NCBI GenBank assembly: GCA_013398295.1
Contig: VZSF01006565.1
Location: 167,153-231,152 of the forward strand
Reading direction: 5' to 3'
Source of the DNA: Chionis minor
Taxonomy: Eukaryota > Chordata > Aves > Charadriiformes > Chionididae
DNA length: 64,000 nucleotides
The notes beneath the pieces were generated by a model. It had not been told where the DNA came from. It saw nothing but the letters and a program-made list of their open reading frames with translations, and did no database searches. Shown piece after piece: positions 60,387 to 64,000 of this stretch (the first letter of the stretch is position 1; each line of letters begins with the position of its first letter). Made by a program: the position numbers and the translations under genes.

Positions 60387-63300
60387 CTGAGAATTGGAAA
60401 CAAAAAGGAAACATTTTGTGAGTGGATTATTTAGTTTCCTGTCCGGATTCCACCTCCTTGTTCTAAAGACAACATACAATTTAGTAAATATTCATTACAG
60501 CCTTAAGCTACATCAGTTTTACTGCTGTAGAGTCTATCACAATCTCATTTTCCTATTGATACAATCAGCTTAATAGTTATTACATCTATAGTCTTACACA
60601 CAAGGTGCTGTTTCACTTCAGGTAAAAATAATTTGATCAAACACATCACCTTTCTTCTATTCCACTGTTAATACTTTAATCTAACGTTACTTTGTACTAC
60701 CATTCTGATACGCTCCAGAATTTTTTTTTTGAAAGCTGAGCAGCCATTCAAAGGATTTGCTAGTTTACCTCCTGGTATACAACACACTAGAAGATCACTT
60801 TGGAAAGTTTGGTCCAGAAATACCGAAACAGTGTACTGTCAATCCGTTCTCACAACCATTCCTTGGGCAGATTATTATGCCCAGTGATGTGCTAGGGACA
60901 GAGCAAGGTCTGAAAAACCCAAGATCTGAAAAACCAAGCATTTTTCAGACAGTCACGTAAGTCTTAAAGATTTCTGGCTTCGATTACGCTTCTCTTTATA
61001 CCCAAACTATTTGGGAATGTCTGTCTCCTTTTTCCTACCAGCCCATCTAACACACCTTTAACAAACATAGGAAGAATTAGTGGCAGCAATATTACCGTCT
61101 ACTCAGAGAGGGGTTTTTTATTATTATTATTATTTTTAGCTAGGATGAAGCAAGCAATAATATTTCCAGGAAAACACCAATAATAAAACAGCTAAACTTT
61201 TCCTATTCTCTCTGCTCTACTGTTTTAGAAGTCTCTGGTTTGATTTCTTCAGAGAATCCTCACAAAGTCTGACAATTCTGTTGTCAGGAATTCTATATAT
61301 CCATATTGGCTCATCATCCCAGTGTTCAAAACGGGAGTATAAGCGCTGACATCTCAAGTTTTGCGCTAAAGAAATCTTAGTTGCCCTTAAATAGCAACTT
61401 ACCAGTTAAGTAGATTTCATTGCTGTTACACCACACTCTGTAAGATATTGCTATTATCTAAATATTTAATATATAGTCAATTTCAAGACCATATCCCATT
61501 GATCTAAACGATGTGAGATGAAGAGCATGCACAAGAGTCAGTCAAACTCTATTTGGATAACGTCGCACTTTCTGCTAGAATAGAGACTCCTCTGCAGAAC
61601 AGGCTGCCAGTACGGACTTTTGCAAGTGAGCCCAGTCTCTTGCACCGTGAAAATGATTGCAATCTGATAATACTATATTGCATCCCATTTAATTCACTTT
61701 GTTCAATAACTTCAACAGATAAAGCTGACAAGAGTGAAATAATTTTTATGAGCAGAAAACAGGTAGCTTGAAGCTCAGTTTAACAACTTCTTCCCCTTCT
61801 TAAACCTCTCACAATAAATTCTGCTACCAGACACACACGTGACTTCAGCAAACATAAGGGAAAGGAACTATTTTGGGCAGTTGGCATCCTAATGGTTTGA
61901 ACATCACAGAAACCATTTTGCAGAATTTATTGCATTAAATATGTGGGGGTTTTTCCTCCAGTTTTCATCCGAGACAACTACAATGCACTTTAAAACATAC
62001 ATGCAGGGATGCATACAAGAATTGCTTCCTTCTTCACTGAATGGCAGATCTCTTCAAACTAACGCTCACAAACCCTTGGAAAGACACTACATTAATGACA
62101 GAATAACACTTTGGATTAAGCATTTAGTTCATGAAATAGACATTACTAAAATACGAAGCCTATTAGCACTAGGAGTGCAAGACCATCTTCAGCAACTACA
62201 CACACAGCAAGAGCACAGACCGCCACTTCGCTTTCCACCCCGGGAGGAGCGGTGGAAAAGGAGCACGGCACTCCGACCTGCATTCCCACGGCTTCAGAAA
62301 CTTACCTGGCCATAAACGTTCTTGCTCCACAACAACAAGAGTTGAAGAAAACAAGTTCATACAAATGTGTTTTGGAGCACACAGGAGGCAAAATGCACAA
62401 AATGTTTCAAAGCTTCAGTCTTGGAACTGTTATAATATACAGATATAATTGCATAACTGGTACAAACAGATCATTCAAGGCCATGTTTGCAGATGAAATA
62501 TGGTTGTCATGACCTTTTAACGCTGAGGCCTTGTAAAAGGAATTTTATTTCCACAAAGTCCACTTCAGCAGACTCACGGTACAGGCACCTTTTTCAATTC
62601 AAAACAAATGGATTTATTTTTTTCCACAAAATACACAAAGAGCATTCAACTTCAGACCTCCATAACCCCACATACATGAACTTCCTTCAGAGCGCCACGA
62701 ACGCTCTATACTGTAAGAACAGCGGTAACTGCCAGCGACGCAACACACGATCAGCCTTTTTGAACAAGTTTTCAAGAGTCATTTCCCCACTCTTCTGCTC
62801 TTTAATCCTTGAACAATGCTGATACAAAACAAGACTTCAGCAGTCAGGACAACAGAAGAATAACTTTTCTTCATTTTCATTCCTTCAGCTCAAAACCATT
62901 TATGCAGAAAACAATAAAATGTACATAGTTCAGTATTCTTCCTTTTGCATTCATCCCAAACACCCTCAAAATGAGCATGGGCTTTCAAGTACGTATCCAG
63001 AGACGTCATCACCGGGAGATGAGAGCAAGCATACTTCTCCCAAGACTCCTCAGCTCTTTGAGTGCAAGGCACGTCAGTAACAGGAGATCTCTTAGATTTT
63101 TCTATACCAGTCACAGAACATCACATGGGATTCAAAACTGGACATAGATGTTCCATTGCCTAATTCTCCAACTCAAATCTACTACAGGTTGGTCACAGAC
63201 AATCGTTCTTATTACTGGTGCCCTGCTCAGTATCCCACTGAAATGTTCAGAGTTTCCCACAAAGCCCAGCATCAGATAGGCTTATGGACACCTCAGACAT

Positions 63301-63897
63301 TCTTGCAGACTCTGCATGTAATTCAGGAAAAAAATACATTTTTACAAAGTATTTCAAACATAAGTCAAGCAGTCAATAGCAGTTGCACCTCTCTCCTGCT
63401 TTAGCTGCAGCAGCTATTGCCATTTCATCTCCGCAATCATCTCACAATGACGTTGTAATCTTAGTACCTCATAAAGTAACATCTTTACTAAAGACTGTCA
63501 ACAAATAGGTCGTGTATGAACTCTAGATACTGCATATTCCCTTCCATTGACGGGAATTACACCTGGAGAATATTTCCAGTCAGTTGAGCGTTATGTTTTC
63601 CTCGATGTTGTTGGAAGATCGTATGTTAGGCACACAGCCAAAGTACGAACAGGCTTGACTCGCGGGGCTCGGGCCAGCGTGTTACTCAGTGCCCTGGTGC
63701 ACCACAGGAGAGACCACAGGAACCATTTCCTGCAGCAGCAGCAGAATGAGCCAACGGCCTCCGCATCGCACACGCGTTTGCATGCATTCCACCCAGAAAC
63801 AGCGACCAGATTAAAGAAGCAATTAGATGGGCAGCAACCTGGCTTAATGGCAAACCATCTTCAAAAAGAAGACACGCTTCATTTATCCTTTTTTTTT
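60387..63897 (-). other. Intron or 5' flank upstream of the LRMDA exon
   Basis: About 3.5 kb with no gene I can support. It is AT-rich with scattered short ORFs. It contains a (TTA)n microsatellite near 61112-61137 and an imperfect 16-bp direct repeat near 60906-60937. A modestly GC-rich patch near 62215-62310 includes a minus-strand CAG|GTAAGT donor-like site, but no reading frame through it joins in phase to the LRMDA exon. No CpG island suggesting a promoter is visible. Confidence 0.5.
61112..61137. repeat. (TTA)n microsatellite
   Basis: A T-run leads into TTATTATTATTATTATT, a simple trinucleotide repeat. Confidence 0.9.
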
Positions 63898-64000
63898 NNN
63901 NNNNNNNNNNNNNNNNNNNNNNNNNNNNNNNNNNNNNNNNNNNNNNNNNNNNNNNNNNNNNNNNNNNNNNNNNNNNNNNNNNNNNNNNNNNNNNNNNNNN
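63898..64000. other. Assembly gap (N run)
   Basis: All N from 63898 to the window end, directly after a T-run. The gap truncates the region upstream of the LRMDA exon, so a 5' exon could be hidden or lie beyond. Confidence 0.99.

Noticed and set aside
62200..62420. Minus-strand CAG|GTAAGT donor near 62306 as the first LRMDA exon
   Set aside because: The frame that would join to the LRMDA exon has a TGA upstream and no ATG; the frames with ATG join out of phase. A non-coding exon cannot be excluded.
1..64000. tRNA, rRNA, CRISPR arrays, operons or phage-like genes
   Set aside because: None seen. The repeats are avian retroelements and simple repeats, and the gene structure is intron-exon.

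Overview
This window looks like a piece of a bird chromosome, probably a non-galliform neoavian. The evidence is the repeats: several CR1 LINE fragments ending in the CR1 3' terminus (ATTCTATG-type tail), and two solo LTRs of the ERVL-like type common in neoavian genomes. There are no bacterial-style operons, no dense coding and no CRISPR array. The DNA is AT-rich, intron-like and full of homopolymer runs. The right edge is an assembly gap (N from 63898).

The only protein-coding exon I can name lies on the minus strand at 60286-60386. It is a 101-bp exon with good splice sites on both sides and encodes part of a leucine-rich repeat protein. From memory I match it to LRMDA (leucine rich melanocyte differentiation associated, human C10orf11), a very large gene with tiny exons. 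If so, transcription runs right to left, 60387-63897 is the intron (or 5' region) upstream of this exon, and almost everything from 60285 down to 1 is one long downstream intron. I did not find the next LRR exon.

Layout, left to right: unique AT-rich DNA with an octamer-like site (1-4932); a short CR1 3' end (4933-5223); a longer, decayed CR1 reverse-transcriptase fragment (about 7110-8527); a third CR1 tail (11817-11954); a regulatory-looking stretch rich in homeodomain/TALE motifs (about 16400-17640); a 535-bp solo LTR (17880-18414); a long unique stretch with palindromes and unproven exon-like ORFs (18415-41280); a fourth CR1 tail (41281-41541); a second regulatory-looking stretch (about 42940-43500); a 1128-bp solo LTR with a perfect 5-bp target duplication (51328-52455); a third homeodomain-rich stretch (about 53420-54330); a perfect 40-bp tandem duplication (55269-55348); an old CR1 in the opposite direction (about 55798-56094); then the LRMDA exon and its flanks.

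Six of the seven recognisable retroelement fragments lie antisense to the inferred gene, as expected for elements tolerated inside an intron. I found no convincing new biological system. The most useful leads are three minus-strand exon-like segments (59944-60005, 36478-36595, 25262-25512), of which only the one at 36478-36595 is in frame with the LRMDA exon, and several clusters of TALE/homeodomain motifs that may be conserved enhancers. All motif and similarity statements are by eye; no alignment or database search was run.
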